Of a stretch of DNA of 12,875 bases, positions 1-8,661 are shown piece by piece. How positions within the stretch are numbered: the first letter of the stretch is position 1; each line of letters opens with the position of its first letter. The notes beneath the pieces are model-generated. The model was given only the letters and a program-made list of their open reading frames with translations. It had not been told where the DNA came from and ran no database searches. Origin of the DNA: an uncultured Eubacterium sp. (GTDB lineage: Bacteria > Bacillota_A > Clostridia > Lachnospirales > Lachnospiraceae); the NCBI GenBank assembly GCA_948560485.1, contig CAOXUF010000003.1, positions 1 through 12,875 of the forward strand, written 5' to 3'. The translations under genes were made by a program, and so were the position numbers.

Positions 1-22
1 CAGACGTGTGCTCTTCCGATCT
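1..22 (+). other. Illumina TruSeq adapter remnant (not genomic)
   Basis: The window opens with CAGACGTGTG and ends this block with CTCTTCCGATCT. Together these are the last 22 bases of the standard Illumina read-2 adapter, ending in the diagnostic GCTCTTCCGATCT. Base 23 starts sequence that reads in frame with the minus-strand gene at 136-23. This is a library artefact left by incomplete trimming, so the block should be masked and the contig end treated as artificial. No biological meaning should be drawn from these bases. Confidence 0.97.
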
Positions 23-136
23 GGTTTCATACTTAGACATATATTCATTACGTTCTTTTGTAAGCCGCTTGATTTCATTTTCGTAAATAACCTTTTCTAT
101 ATTGCTTAGTTCTGTTTTTCTTAATGATCTTAACAT
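23..136 (-). CDS. 5' fragment of the gene after the tape measure gene, function unknown
   Basis: An ATG at 136 opens a frame of 38 codons that runs without a stop to base 23, where adapter sequence replaces the genome. The start is well supported: AAGGAAAGGA lies upstream, with its AAGGA at 150-146 and nine bases before the ATG. The visible peptide begins MLRSLRKTELSNIEK, is highly charged (many K, R, E) and should be mostly alpha-helical. Nothing in it identifies a family. The gene after a tape measure gene in siphophages is often a distal tail component, but this N-terminus gives no direct support for that. The 3' end is lost to the contig break and is not a biological truncation. Confidence 0.7.
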
Positions 137-156
137 AATTTTATATCCTTTCCTTG

Positions 157-180
157 AAAAATGGGTGCAATAAAGCACCC
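157..180 (-). terminator. Small terminator-like hairpin after the tape measure gene
   Basis: On the minus strand, GGGTGC (180-175) and GCACCC (168-163) pair perfectly around the six-base loop TTTATT. They are followed by A and five T residues (161-157). A short GC-rich stem plus a T run is the form of a Rho-independent terminator. It lies 40 bases after the tape measure stop codon and 20 bases before the next start. The stem is only 6 bp, so partial termination or mRNA stabilisation is as likely as a full stop. Confidence 0.55.
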
Positions 181-220
181 TCATTTATTAATTTATATAA
201 TCTAATTAGCGTATTAAATT

Positions 221-3200
221 CTATCTGACCATATCCACTCCAAGTCTTTCGTCACCATACATTTTGTCAGTCGTAAACGATTGTATACCTTTCTGAAGTT
301 TCCTGTCCGTCTTTAGCGTCCTTAGGAATTCAGACGGATCAGTTACTCTATTCATATCAATATTAAAGACAAACTCCGCATTCGGTGGAGTAGTAGGTAT
401 CTTTATGATCTGTGCATTAGCCGGAAGATTGTTGATATTCTTCAAGGTGTCACTGGCAGCAGGAACTGCGTCTATCAAATCCTGTATCTGGGATACGTTC
501 TCAGGAGGAATCAGACCTTCCCCATTCCGTATCATTCCAATTCCATCTTCACCCTTACTCTTTACAAACCTTGCAATACCACCAGTCTTAAATCCGGATA
601 ACTGGCTTTGCTTGACCCATCCAAGACCGTCCTTGATATTCTTGCTTGTACTGATGCAGTAAGGATATTTTGCGTCCTTTACAATCTTTGCAATATAAAC
701 CTTCTTGCCAAGTTTCTGATTACCGGAAGCTCCAGTACCTGCAGAACTTGCATAGTATTTTCCTTTCTCAAATTTGACTTTATCCCCTACTTTTATCTTA
801 CCGTCACCGCTACTTTTGGGAGTATCAGAGTTTTTCTTCGGTTCTTCCTTCTTCTTATCAGAAGTCTTTTTGCTTTTAAGCGGCTCAGTTGAAATAGGAA
901 TTGGCTTGTCTTTCTTTGCAGCCTCCGGTAATTTTATTGCATTTTTTACCGTTTCTACAAGCTTTGGAATTTCATTTTTGACTGATTCAAGCAGTTCTGT
1001 TTTAGCAATTGTTGTCTCATTTGTTCCGGGTGCAACACCTTCATTGGCATTATCCTTTAATTTATTACCGATATCTTCCTTGGAATCATTGACAATATGA
1101 TTAAGCCCATCTTCGATATTGTCAAAACGTCCATTATAATCATACTTTTCTGTATATTCGTCATGGATTTCTGCAATAAGATCAACGTTGTTCTTTGCAA
1201 TCTCAATACCATCTGCTAAAAGCTTTTCCACATTCTGCATTTCTGCAGTAATGGACTTCTCATATTCCTCATATAGCTTGTCAAGCATTTCCTCCTGGTC
1301 AGAAATATATCTGTCATATTCTGTCTCACGGAGATCCTTTTCCTTGTCCGATAACTGAACCTGTAACTTCTGTAATTTTGCAAGTCCTTCCTCAGAAGTA
1401 TCACCAGTGTATGCAGCGATCTGTTTCTGAATGGTGGAAATATCTTTGGTCTTTTCCTGGATACTGTTCTGATAATCATGTAAGTCTTTTTCGGCATTCA
1501 GAGCCTCCTTTTTGGCATCTATCAGTTCTTGTAAAACAGATAATTCGCTTTCCAATCGTTTCCGCTGCATGTCTATAATTTTGCTCTCATACTCATGAGT
1601 TTGAGAAATTTCATCACGATATGATGCATAAAATTCTTCAATGGCAGCTTTGAATTCTTCCATGGAGTTATAAGAACGTCTTAAGCCATTGGAATCTACG
1701 AAAGAAAGATTACCGGCATTATAATTACTTTCAAGATTTTCTATAAGTTTTCTGGTCTTGTCGGACATTCCTTTGGACGTATGATAATTGCTTACATAGG
1801 AACCAAGAGTAGCAAGTCCTTCATTAGTAATATCACCAGTTTCGGAATTAAACAAATCCTTATCATCCATAAGACCTGCCGACCAGTCCATAGTATCCAT
1901 AATCCTGTTACCGGCTTCCATCATTTTACTGTGGAAATCATCTGCAAGACCTGTCATACTGGAATTCATATTAGCTATATTTTTGGTACAGTCAGCAATT
2001 TCAGAATTTACATCAGAAATGGCAGATTTACACTCATACCATTCTTCCGTACCTTCTGTAATTTTTGCAAGCTGTGATTCAAGTTCTGCCTTTGACTTCT
2101 GTAACTGTTCCAGGCTTTCCTTCTCATAATAGATTTGGTCAACATACATGTTTGCATTTAATGTCATGCCCTTGGCTTCCAGTATATCAGCCTGGTCTTT
2201 GATTGCGTTTTCCTTTGCCTGTAAGAGAGAAATCTGATTCTCATAATATGTTTGGATATTATCGAATTTCTTCTTCTGTAATTCAATAATTTCCTTCTCG
2301 CGTTCCGCTTCAAGCGTTTTGACTTTTACGGTATCCTTTGTCAGCTTTGCAATCTTAATCTGATAATCATAGGAAGATTTGGTATGTGCAATCTGCTTAT
2401 CAGCAAACCGGTTGTTTTTCTTATAATCTGTACTCAGGCTTGCTTTTGCATCATACATCTCAATCCGGTTATTTGAGTTGTCTACACGAAGCTGGTATTT
2501 CTGTTCTTTCAGTTCACGTTTCTGTGTCTTAAGTTCCTGTACCTTCTTCTTGGCATTATAACGTTTATCATAGTAATCTTTGTACTTATTGATTTTTTCA
2601 GCAGTCTTCTCATCATAATTCTTGATATTATAAGCACCGCTTTGAACTTTTTTCTTTAAAGATGCACTAAGTTTAACGTTATTAGCTTTTTTCGCGTACT
2701 TTTTCTCTGCCTTCTGACTAGCTTTTAAAAGATTGTTAGTCTGCTTTATCTGCCTGTCAAGATTTGAATTTTTCTTCTTGATAGTAAACAGATTTTCGAA
2801 TTTTGCCTTGGTATAATCTATTATCTGTTGCAGACGTTCCAGTTTACGCTCAATCCAGTCAAAAGTCTGTTTGGTTTCCTTCTTGTCTTTGGATTTAGAC
2901 TTGTCTTTATTGTTGGAATTTGGTTTTATTGTATTGGAAGTGTTGGAATTTGCAGAGGAACCACTACCTCCGGCATTAAATGCACCAGTACCACCCGATA
3001 ACGCTGTACCACTCACAAGTGCAGTACCACTTGCAAGTGACTGTCCCCTTCCGTCAGCATATCCTTTCTTTAAAAGGCTTTCTGACTGTTTATGGTTAAA
3101 GACAATCGCATTCTTTGGTATCTCAACAAACTCAGCTCCATTATCACCTACAGTAAACCATCTGCCAGTATGAGGATTTACAACTATCTCCGTACCCAAT

Positions 3201-6200
3201 TCACCTACAAGCTTCTTTCCCGGTGAAGGATTTCCCCATGTTCCATTTGCAAAAGCTGTTCCATGAGCATGTGCAGTACCATTTACAGAAACACCACCAT
3301 CTGCAGGGCTTCCACCTTTTCCTGTGCTATGGGTGGATCGGTTATTTGTTACCTTATTGACTGTAACCGTTATTTCCTTACTCGTAATTGCTGACAGATA
3401 GTTCCTTATGTTTGACAGTGAATTTTCAGCCTGACTGGTATTTGCATTTACGCTAAAGTTTTTATCGTCAATCTTATTGCTTTTAATCTTCTCAATATCA
3501 CTGTTTGCTTTTTCTGTATCAGCGGTCACGGGCAGCTGAATGGAACCATCCAGTAAACCGGATTTGATTTCATCCGTGGTCATGCCCTGGATACCAAGAG
3601 CCACCTTCATTTCCGGGGACATTGCTTCAATCTGTTCTACACATGTGTTTATAGCCGTCTGAACATTTACAGTGTCAACGTCAACTTCACCATGTAGATT
3701 CTGTAAATTATCCCTCAACCGTCCAAGAATGGTATATCCGGCTTGTAACTGACTTTCATCAATATTGATCTCAACGTCAACACCCTCTTTTTCTCCAAGC
3801 TGCTTTTTACGTGAAATCAGATATTCAAGAATGGTATTGGCGGCATTCAGTTTATCCGTCTTTACATCAAGCTCTAAGTCAGAACCCTCAATTCCATCTA
3901 TGTACTCTTTTATAGAAGAAATCTGCGTGTCCACTTCCTCAAATGAATCAGCGTTTAAATCCACCTTGACATTATCACCTAATTCACCAAGCGTCTTTTC
4001 AGCAGATTCAGCCTCTGATTTAAGTTTTTTCATGGAAGCTGTAGGGTTTTCAAGATTGATGTCAAAACCATAATCGCTGAGTTTCTTCATAATAGCCTGG
4101 ACAGCTTCAACATCTATGCCAAGCTTATCAGCGACTTTCTGATCATCAAAATCAATATCAAATGAGCCATCCTCGTTCATGTGCACCCATTCAGAATTAA
4201 GATTCTGTACATCTTCCAGGAAGTTCTGTGCACCTTCCTGCCCTTCTGTGAAGTACCTCTTAATCTTTGGAAGTGCATCCTCATAAGCTGCTACAATTTC
4301 CTCATTGGATGCAGTAGACAAATCTTTATTAGACATAAGGTCAGCAAACTCACGGAACTTGTTTGTACCTGTCAATCCTTTATCATACAAGTCTTTGGCT
4401 TTATCAATGTTCCCATAAATGGAATCATACATGTCACCTTCTTCACCACCGGACATAGCTGACTGCCATTGTTGGTACGCAGAAGTAGCAGCTTCATACT
4501 GATTCTGTAATTCATGCAGAGATGAAATATTATCAAGGATCCCGTTTCTTGACGCTTCCAGTCCCGATGTATCCTGTCCGAGAAGCTCAAACGTAGAAAT
4601 CTGTGCTTCTATATTCTGTAACTCTGTATACTGGTCACTTAAGGCTGAAAGGTAATCCGTTTTTGTCATCTCGCCCATTTGTGCCTGTAACTCACCAAGA
4701 GCTTTTCTGTTGAGGTGATATCCGTTTGCAGTTTCTTCCAGTGCCTTGTCAGCATCAGCTCCGAACATTGCCCGGAATGCATCTACATTATCGTAAGAAA
4801 TCCCGGCTCCCGAAACGGATTCTGACATGATTGATTTCAGTGTTGCATAATCAGAAATTGTCTTCTGTACAGAAGTAGAAAATGACTCAAAGGATTTTGA
4901 TGCATTTTCTGCTGATGTTCCAACCTCACCGCTTACAAGACCTGCCTGTATCAGTACATCAATAAATCCCTGTATTTCTTCCCTGGAAGATTCAGATGTG
5001 ATTCCCCACGCTTCTGCAAGTGTCCACAGCTCACTTTCCCCTGTCTGTTTCCCGGCTGTTACGATTGCATTCATTGCATCAACCGCATCAAGTTTTAGGA
5101 ACTTTAGACCTTCTGACGCATCCTTAATACCATCTGACAGACCGTGGAACTGGTTTTTGCTGTTTGAATCATCGGATAAAGCTTCCTGGAATTCCATTGA
5201 CTTAATACCGGCTGTGTTTAACTGGTCAGTAATATCCTCAAACAATGTTGAGTACTTACTGTTTTCACCTTTGGAAAGGAGATTATCAACCTCATCACTT
5301 ATGGTAGCAAAATCAGAACGTGCTTTATTAATTGTATTTTGATCACCGCTTGATAAAGCCTCATTGTATTTCTCAACTGCTTCTGTATACTGGTTGAATA
5401 CGTCAGCAGCGGAACCTTTCCCAGTGCCTTTTGACAGCATATCCATCTGAAGAAATTTCTTATAGCTTTCTTCATGCTTATCAAGAATCTCTTCCCGGTT
5501 ATTTTTCAAAGATTGAGCTGACTGATCCAAGATGTAATCCAAAATATTAATACTGTCATCATCATCCGTATATTTGGATTTCAGCTCCTCTATCTTATTC
5601 ATAAGGGCATTGATTGTCTCTTCGGCCTGTGAAGCATCACCATCAAAGAAGATTGTCTTTATACCGGAACCGTCACCAGTTTCTTCTAAATGGATTCCCT
5701 CTTTTTCAAAAGATTCTGCAATATCTTCAACATCCTTACGTAAATCATCATGTCCTTTATAATTAACACTTCCAGTAGCACCAAGGATATACCTACGGTC
5801 TGTTGTCATTTGTTCTACGGCATTTTTATACTCTTCACGGTTCTCGTTTAAAGCCTGTTTGGCATTTTCAGAAGAAATCTGCTGTAGTATCCCTAACTGT
5901 GTCTGTAGACTTCCATTTACTAAATCAATATTTGCCGCCTGTTCTCCATACTGGTCAGATATCTGCATCTGAATGTCAAGAATCTGTTGGCGTGTATCAT
6001 ATTCCTCTGTAGGAGTAAGAGTACCGGAATCAAGCTGTGACTTAAGCTCTTTGTACTTATTTATCTGCTCCTGTAGGGTATTATTGGATTCACTCCATGC
6101 TGTCGTTGATTCTGTTGCAGATTCAGCCAGACGGTCTTGTTTATGGATAACATCATCAATAACGGTTGTTATTCCGGCAAGGGCTAATTCTATGGCACTT

Positions 6201-7942
6201 GTCGCCAAGAAACCTGTCGCGGCATTGGCGATAAAAGACTTCATATTAAAATTTTCAAATTCAACACCTACTGATTGTAAGTGTGCTTTGTAACCGCCCA
6301 GTGAAGCACTTCCATCCTTTACAGTAGAAATATAGTCTTTGAAATTATCATTTTGTTTGACAAATTCACCGCCAAATTTCTTTAGTGATGTCTGACCAAG
6401 TGAAACATTTTTGTTCCATCTATTAATTTCTGATTCAGCGTCTGCAAAGTGCGTTTTCCATCTTTTTATACTATTGAAATTTAATCCAAAAAGACTTCCT
6501 TCAATATCAAGCTTATTTAATCCCTTACCTTCTTTATTATAATTAATATCTGTGATTCCCCTACCGGAAAACACACTGCGAAGTCCCATTATTGCGGAAG
6601 TCAGAGTTGGTAACAGTAGCTCTTTTTCCTGTAATGAATCCATTGCAGATACCATTCCATCTAAAAATGAGATGCCACCCTTCATTGTATCTGCCTGTGC
6701 GAAATTATCAATAAGTTCAAGCCAGGAATTCGAAAGACTATGTAAGCGTCCTTCCCAGGAATCTGCCGTCTTCATCGCTTCATTAAATGCTGAACCTTCA
6801 CCATTGGCATAGTCCTGAAGCATCTTGTCGTACTGGTCAAAATTTGTTAAAATAGATGCTAAAATATTACTTCTATGTTTACCGGCAATATCACTAATAA
6901 TACTTGCCCTACGTGCATCCATCGTATCAAGGCTGTTATAGACCTCAGACAACTCCCTAAGTACATCAATAGGATTTCGTAATTCCATGACTCCATCTTT
7001 TACAGTTTTTAAGGAAACCCCAACTTCTGAGCAAGTTCTTTCAGCCTTTTCTAATTGCTGCGTATCAATAATTTCCCCATCATCTGTTTCGCCTTTAATC
7101 TGACGAAGATTCATAATAATAGTACGAAGCCCTCTTGCAACTGTTTCACCTGAATCTTTTGTTGTAGCAACACCAGTTCCAATTAATGCTGTTGCCTGTT
7201 CTTCGGCTAATCCCGAATTTGAAAGCATAGAACCAGCCACACGAATTCCATTAGCAAGCTCTGTCATATTCAAGGCATTATGATTCGTAACTGAGTTCAT
7301 GCCATCCAAAACTGACGTGAGTTTTTCTATATTTCCTTTCATTTGCCACGCATTATCAGACGCGATCAAGAAATTTGTAGCGGTCTGTTCTGTCATTTGT
7401 CCCGCTGTCTGTGCCATTGTTGATAAATCTGCCATTTCTTCAAGATTCGAATATCCTGCCTGGCTAAAAGTTTCTGCACTAGACATATAACCCTGTATTA
7501 ATGCACCCCATTTACTGGCTGCATCATAAGAATCATCTGAAAGTTTGGATAACTGAGTTTGACTAAGATTGCCAGATTTATCAATCTCTACTAATATTGT
7601 ATTTAATTCTTTTAATTGTCCAATTGCCTCTCTGATTTTATCTGCGCCTAAGTCCAATAAATTTCTGTTTCCTGAAAACAGAGACAGAATTCTGTTTGCT
7701 GAATCTGTCAATTGTGTAATGCTGTTTTTGTTTTCCTTATAATTGATATCTACATCAACAGATTTCTTTTTCGTCTGTTTTTGTGCATTGTCTAAGGTTT
7801 TGTCAATGCCCTTTTGTGAAGCCTTTTCATCAACCTCTAAATTAATTTTGGCTGTATGTTCTTTATCTGTGAAATCTTTTAACTTTTGCTCTGCCTGTTT
7901 TGTGTCGATTTCTGCCCGAATCTGGGCCACGAATTCACTCAT
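221..7942 (-). CDS. Phage tail tape measure protein, TP901 family
   Basis: A 2573-residue tail tape measure protein, which sets tail length and lies inside the tail tube before DNA ejection. Start: ATG at 7942 with AAAGGA (7957-7952) nine bases upstream. Residues about 110-420 resemble the TP901 tape-measure core: YSNLEEMADLSTMAQTAGQM, then SDIAGKHRSNILASIL. A hydrophobic stretch at about 567-590 (FIANAATGFLATSAIELALAGI) could insert in a membrane during ejection. Residues about 1315-1530 alternate beta strands and helices as repeat-like units. A module at about 1550-1660 has GTA-rich repeats around GELGTEIVVNP and FNHKQSESLL. Next come a Ser/Asn/Lys-rich linker (about 1658-1690) and long charged coiled coils (about 1690-2250). 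An SH3-like stretch lies at about 2380-2450, and the C-terminus (DPSEFLRTLKTDRKLQKGIQ) resembles other tape-measure ends. I see no lytic transglycosylase or NlpC/P60 active site. Family assignment is firm; sub-domain limits are estimates. Confidence 0.95.
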   Translation of the reverse strand: MSEFVAQIRAEIDTKQAEQKLKDFTDKEHTAKINLEVDEKASQKGIDKTLDNAQKQTKKKSVDVDINYKENKNSITQLTDSANRILSLFSGNRNLLDLGADKIREAIGQLKELNTILVEIDKSGNLSQTQLSKLSDDSYDAASKWGALIQGYMSSAETFSQAGYSNLEEMADLSTMAQTAGQMTEQTATNFLIASDNAWQMKGNIEKLTSVLDGMNSVTNHNALNMTELANGIRVAGSMLSNSGLAEEQATALIGTGVATTKDSGETVARGLRTIIMNLRQIKGETDDGEIIDTQQLEKAERTCSEVGVSLKTVKDGVMELRNPIDVLRELSEVYNSLDTMDARRASIISDIAGKHRSNILASILTNFDQYDKMLQDYANGEGSAFNEAMKTADSWEGRLHSLSNSWLELIDNFAQADTMKGGISFLDGMVSAMDSLQEKELLLPTLTSAIMGLRSVFSGRGITDINYNKEGKGLNKLDIEGSLFGLNFNSIKRWKTHFADAESEINRWNKNVSLGQTSLKKFGGEFVKQNDNFKDYISTVKDGSASLGGYKAHLQSVGVEFENFNMKSFIANAATGFLATSAIELALAGITTVIDDVIHKQDRLAESATESTTAWSESNNTLQEQINKYKELKSQLDSGTLTPTEEYDTRQQILDIQMQISDQYGEQAANIDLVNGSLQTQLGILQQISSENAKQALNENREEYKNAVEQMTTDRRYILGATGSVNYKGHDDLRKDVEDIAESFEKEGIHLEETGDGSGIKTIFFDGDASQAEETINALMNKIEELKSKYTDDDDSINILDYILDQSAQSLKNNREEILDKHEESYKKFLQMDMLSKGTGKGSAADVFNQYTEAVEKYNEALSSGDQNTINKARSDFATISDEVDNLLSKGENSKYSTLFEDITDQLNTAGIKSMEFQEALSDDSNSKNQFHGLSDGIKDASEGLKFLKLDAVDAMNAIVTAGKQTGESELWTLAEAWGITSESSREEIQGFIDVLIQAGLVSGEVGTSAENASKSFESFSTSVQKTISDYATLKSIMSESVSGAGISYDNVDAFRAMFGADADKALEETANGYHLNRKALGELQAQMGEMTKTDYLSALSDQYTELQNIEAQISTFELLGQDTSGLEASRNGILDNISSLHELQNQYEAATSAYQQWQSAMSGGEEGDMYDSIYGNIDKAKDLYDKGLTGTNKFREFADLMSNKDLSTASNEEIVAAYEDALPKIKRYFTEGQEGAQNFLEDVQNLNSEWVHMNEDGSFDIDFDDQKVADKLGIDVEAVQAIMKKLSDYGFDINLENPTASMKKLKSEAESAEKTLGELGDNVKVDLNADSFEEVDTQISSIKEYIDGIEGSDLELDVKTDKLNAANTILEYLISRKKQLGEKEGVDVEINIDESQLQAGYTILGRLRDNLQNLHGEVDVDTVNVQTAINTCVEQIEAMSPEMKVALGIQGMTTDEIKSGLLDGSIQLPVTADTEKANSDIEKIKSNKIDDKNFSVNANTSQAENSLSNIRNYLSAITSKEITVTVNKVTNNRSTHSTGKGGSPADGGVSVNGTAHAHGTAFANGTWGNPSPGKKLVGELGTEIVVNPHTGRWFTVGDNGAEFVEIPKNAIVFNHKQSESLLKKGYADGRGQSLASGTALVSGTALSGGTGAFNAGGSGSSANSNTSNTIKPNSNNKDKSKSKDKKETKQTFDWIERKLERLQQIIDYTKAKFENLFTIKKKNSNLDRQIKQTNNLLKASQKAEKKYAKKANNVKLSASLKKKVQSGAYNIKNYDEKTAEKINKYKDYYDKRYNAKKKVQELKTQKRELKEQKYQLRVDNSNNRIEMYDAKASLSTDYKKNNRFADKQIAHTKSSYDYQIKIAKLTKDTVKVKTLEAEREKEIIELQKKKFDNIQTYYENQISLLQAKENAIKDQADILEAKGMTLNANMYVDQIYYEKESLEQLQKSKAELESQLAKITEGTEEWYECKSAISDVNSEIADCTKNIANMNSSMTGLADDFHSKMMEAGNRIMDTMDWSAGLMDDKDLFNSETGDITNEGLATLGSYVSNYHTSKGMSDKTRKLIENLESNYNAGNLSFVDSNGLRRSYNSMEEFKAAIEEFYASYRDEISQTHEYESKIIDMQRKRLESELSVLQELIDAKKEALNAEKDLHDYQNSIQEKTKDISTIQKQIAAYTGDTSEEGLAKLQKLQVQLSDKEKDLRETEYDRYISDQEEMLDKLYEEYEKSITAEMQNVEKLLADGIEIAKNNVDLIAEIHDEYTEKYDYNGRFDNIEDGLNHIVNDSKEDIGNKLKDNANEGVAPGTNETTIAKTELLESVKNEIPKLVETVKNAIKLPEAAKKDKPIPISTEPLKSKKTSDKKKEEPKKNSDTPKSSGDGKIKVGDKVKFEKGKYYASSAGTGASGNQKLGKKVYIAKIVKDAKYPYCISTSKNIKDGLGWVKQSQLSGFKTGGIARFVKSKGEDGIGMIRNGEGLIPPENVSQIQDLIDAVPAASDTLKNINNLPANAQIIKIPTTPPNAEFVFNIDMNRVTDPSEFLRTLKTDRKLQKGIQSFTTDKMYGDERLGVDMVR

Positions 7943-7974
7943 ATATTTACGTCCTTTCTGTTTTTTTACATAAT

Positions 7975-8007
7975 AAAAGAGAACCTATAAACTACTAAGT
8001 TCTCTTT
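7975..8007 (-). terminator. Hairpin between zinc-ribbon and tape measure genes, possible bidirectional terminator
   Basis: AAAGAGAAC at 7976-7984 and GTTCTCTTT at 7999-8007 form a perfect 9-bp inverted repeat around a 14-base loop. On the minus strand the stem is followed by TATTA, a weak T-rich tail, with an A tract before it. On the plus strand it is followed by G and six T, a stronger terminator layout. No plus-strand gene exists here. The likely roles are ending the zinc-ribbon transcript, blocking antisense entry, or both. It lies 33 bases after the zinc-ribbon stop and 18 bases before the tape measure SD site. Confidence 0.55.
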
Positions 8008-8039
8008 GTTTTTTATCGTTATTCAATTTTCAACTTAAT

Positions 8040-8561
8040 TTAAAACCTGTATCCACAGTTCACACACATTCTGTCTACTTTATTCGTGCGGAAACCAGTC
8101 CATATACTAAACTTGCGTGGGACTAATTGAAGATTAGAAGAATGACATCTTGGACATTTCCCTTCAGAAGCCCATAAAGCATCCGGTTTAGTTATTGTAC
8201 ACTCTTCTGATTCTAAAAATGCATCAGGCTTGTATTCTCTACGCAATACTTCTTTGGCGGCTTCACAATCCTCGTCTTCACCTTCTGGTGGAGCTTTAAA
8301 TGTATGTTTTATTTTCATATCTGAAGTCATGTTTTCCAATTTTGCTTTTGATTTTTCTATAATAAAATAAGTATTGCTATCATCAAATTCAATATATAGC
8401 CAATCCACCAATTCTTCCTGTGCTGATTCTGATTCATTTTCAGTTTCATCCATACCCAAGCTTGCGCCGCATACCAAACACGTATTTAGAGAATTCTTCT
8501 GTCTTAGAATGTCTTCATTCAGGATACTCCCACAAGCTTCACATAAAATTTTTCTACTCAC
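8040..8561 (-). CDS. Protein with two zinc ribbons, possible moron product
   Basis: I chose the GTG at 8561 because GGAGG (8574-8570) sits eight bases before it. The longer frame from TTG at 8576 would start on the SD itself. The 173-residue product has an N-terminal ribbon, CEAC (7-10) and CLVC (28-31), then an acidic linker (about 38-50). A mixed alpha/beta middle follows, and then a C-terminal ribbon, CPRC (136-139) and CVNC (166-169). The aromatic stretch between the last two pairs (RKFSIWTGFRTNKVDRM) resembles small zinc-ribbon proteins common in Firmicutes and their phages. All eight cysteines are present, so both metal sites look intact. The function is unknown; nucleic-acid or protein binding is inferred from the fold only. 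The gene has its own predicted promoter and a following hairpin, which sets it apart from the tail genes on each side. Confidence 0.85.
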   Translation of the reverse strand: MSRKILCEACGSILNEDILRQKNSLNTCLVCGASLGMDETENESESAQEELVDWLYIEFDDSNTYFIIEKSKAKLENMTSDMKIKHTFKAPPEGEDEDCEAAKEVLRREYKPDAFLESEECTITKPDALWASEGKCPRCHSSNLQLVPRKFSIWTGFRTNKVDRMCVNCGYRF

Positions 8562-8597
8562 AATCAACACCTCCAAACCTCAATTTATTTACTTATC

Positions 8598-8626
8598 ATT
8601 CTACCACATTTTCCAATTCTCAGCAA
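8598..8626 (-). promoter_or_regulatory. Extended -10 promoter for the zinc-ribbon gene
   Basis: On the minus strand, TTGCTG (8626-8621) is followed by a 17-base spacer and then TAGAAT (8603-8598). The -10 box matches TATAAT at five of six positions and is preceded by TGG, giving an extended -10 (TGnTAGAAT). The -35 box matches TTGACA only at its first three bases, which is common for extended -10 promoters. The predicted start of transcription is about 25-30 bases upstream of the GTG at 8561. This implies reading by the host housekeeping sigma factor. Confidence 0.55.
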
Positions 8627-8661
8627 CTAAAATCGAACATATTTTCTATTTTTTACTATTT

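Noticed and set aside
5973..6293. Open frame of 106 codons on the plus strand opposite the tape measure gene, and similar frames elsewhere
   Set aside because: It lies wholly antisense to a well-supported gene, has no convincing SD or family resemblance, and reads as a low-quality Ser/Val/Ala-rich translation. Other plus-strand frames opposite the tape measure and polymerase genes fail in the same way.
221..7942. Lytic transglycosylase or NlpC/P60 peptidase domain inside the tape measure protein
   Set aside because: No catalytic pattern was found in the translation. Only the SH3-like module resembles lysin parts.
8562..8576. TTG at 8576 as the start of the zinc-ribbon gene
   Set aside because: The codon overlaps the GGAGG at 8574-8570. 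The GTG at 8561 is at ideal spacing from this SD, so the first five residues of the longer frame are not translated.
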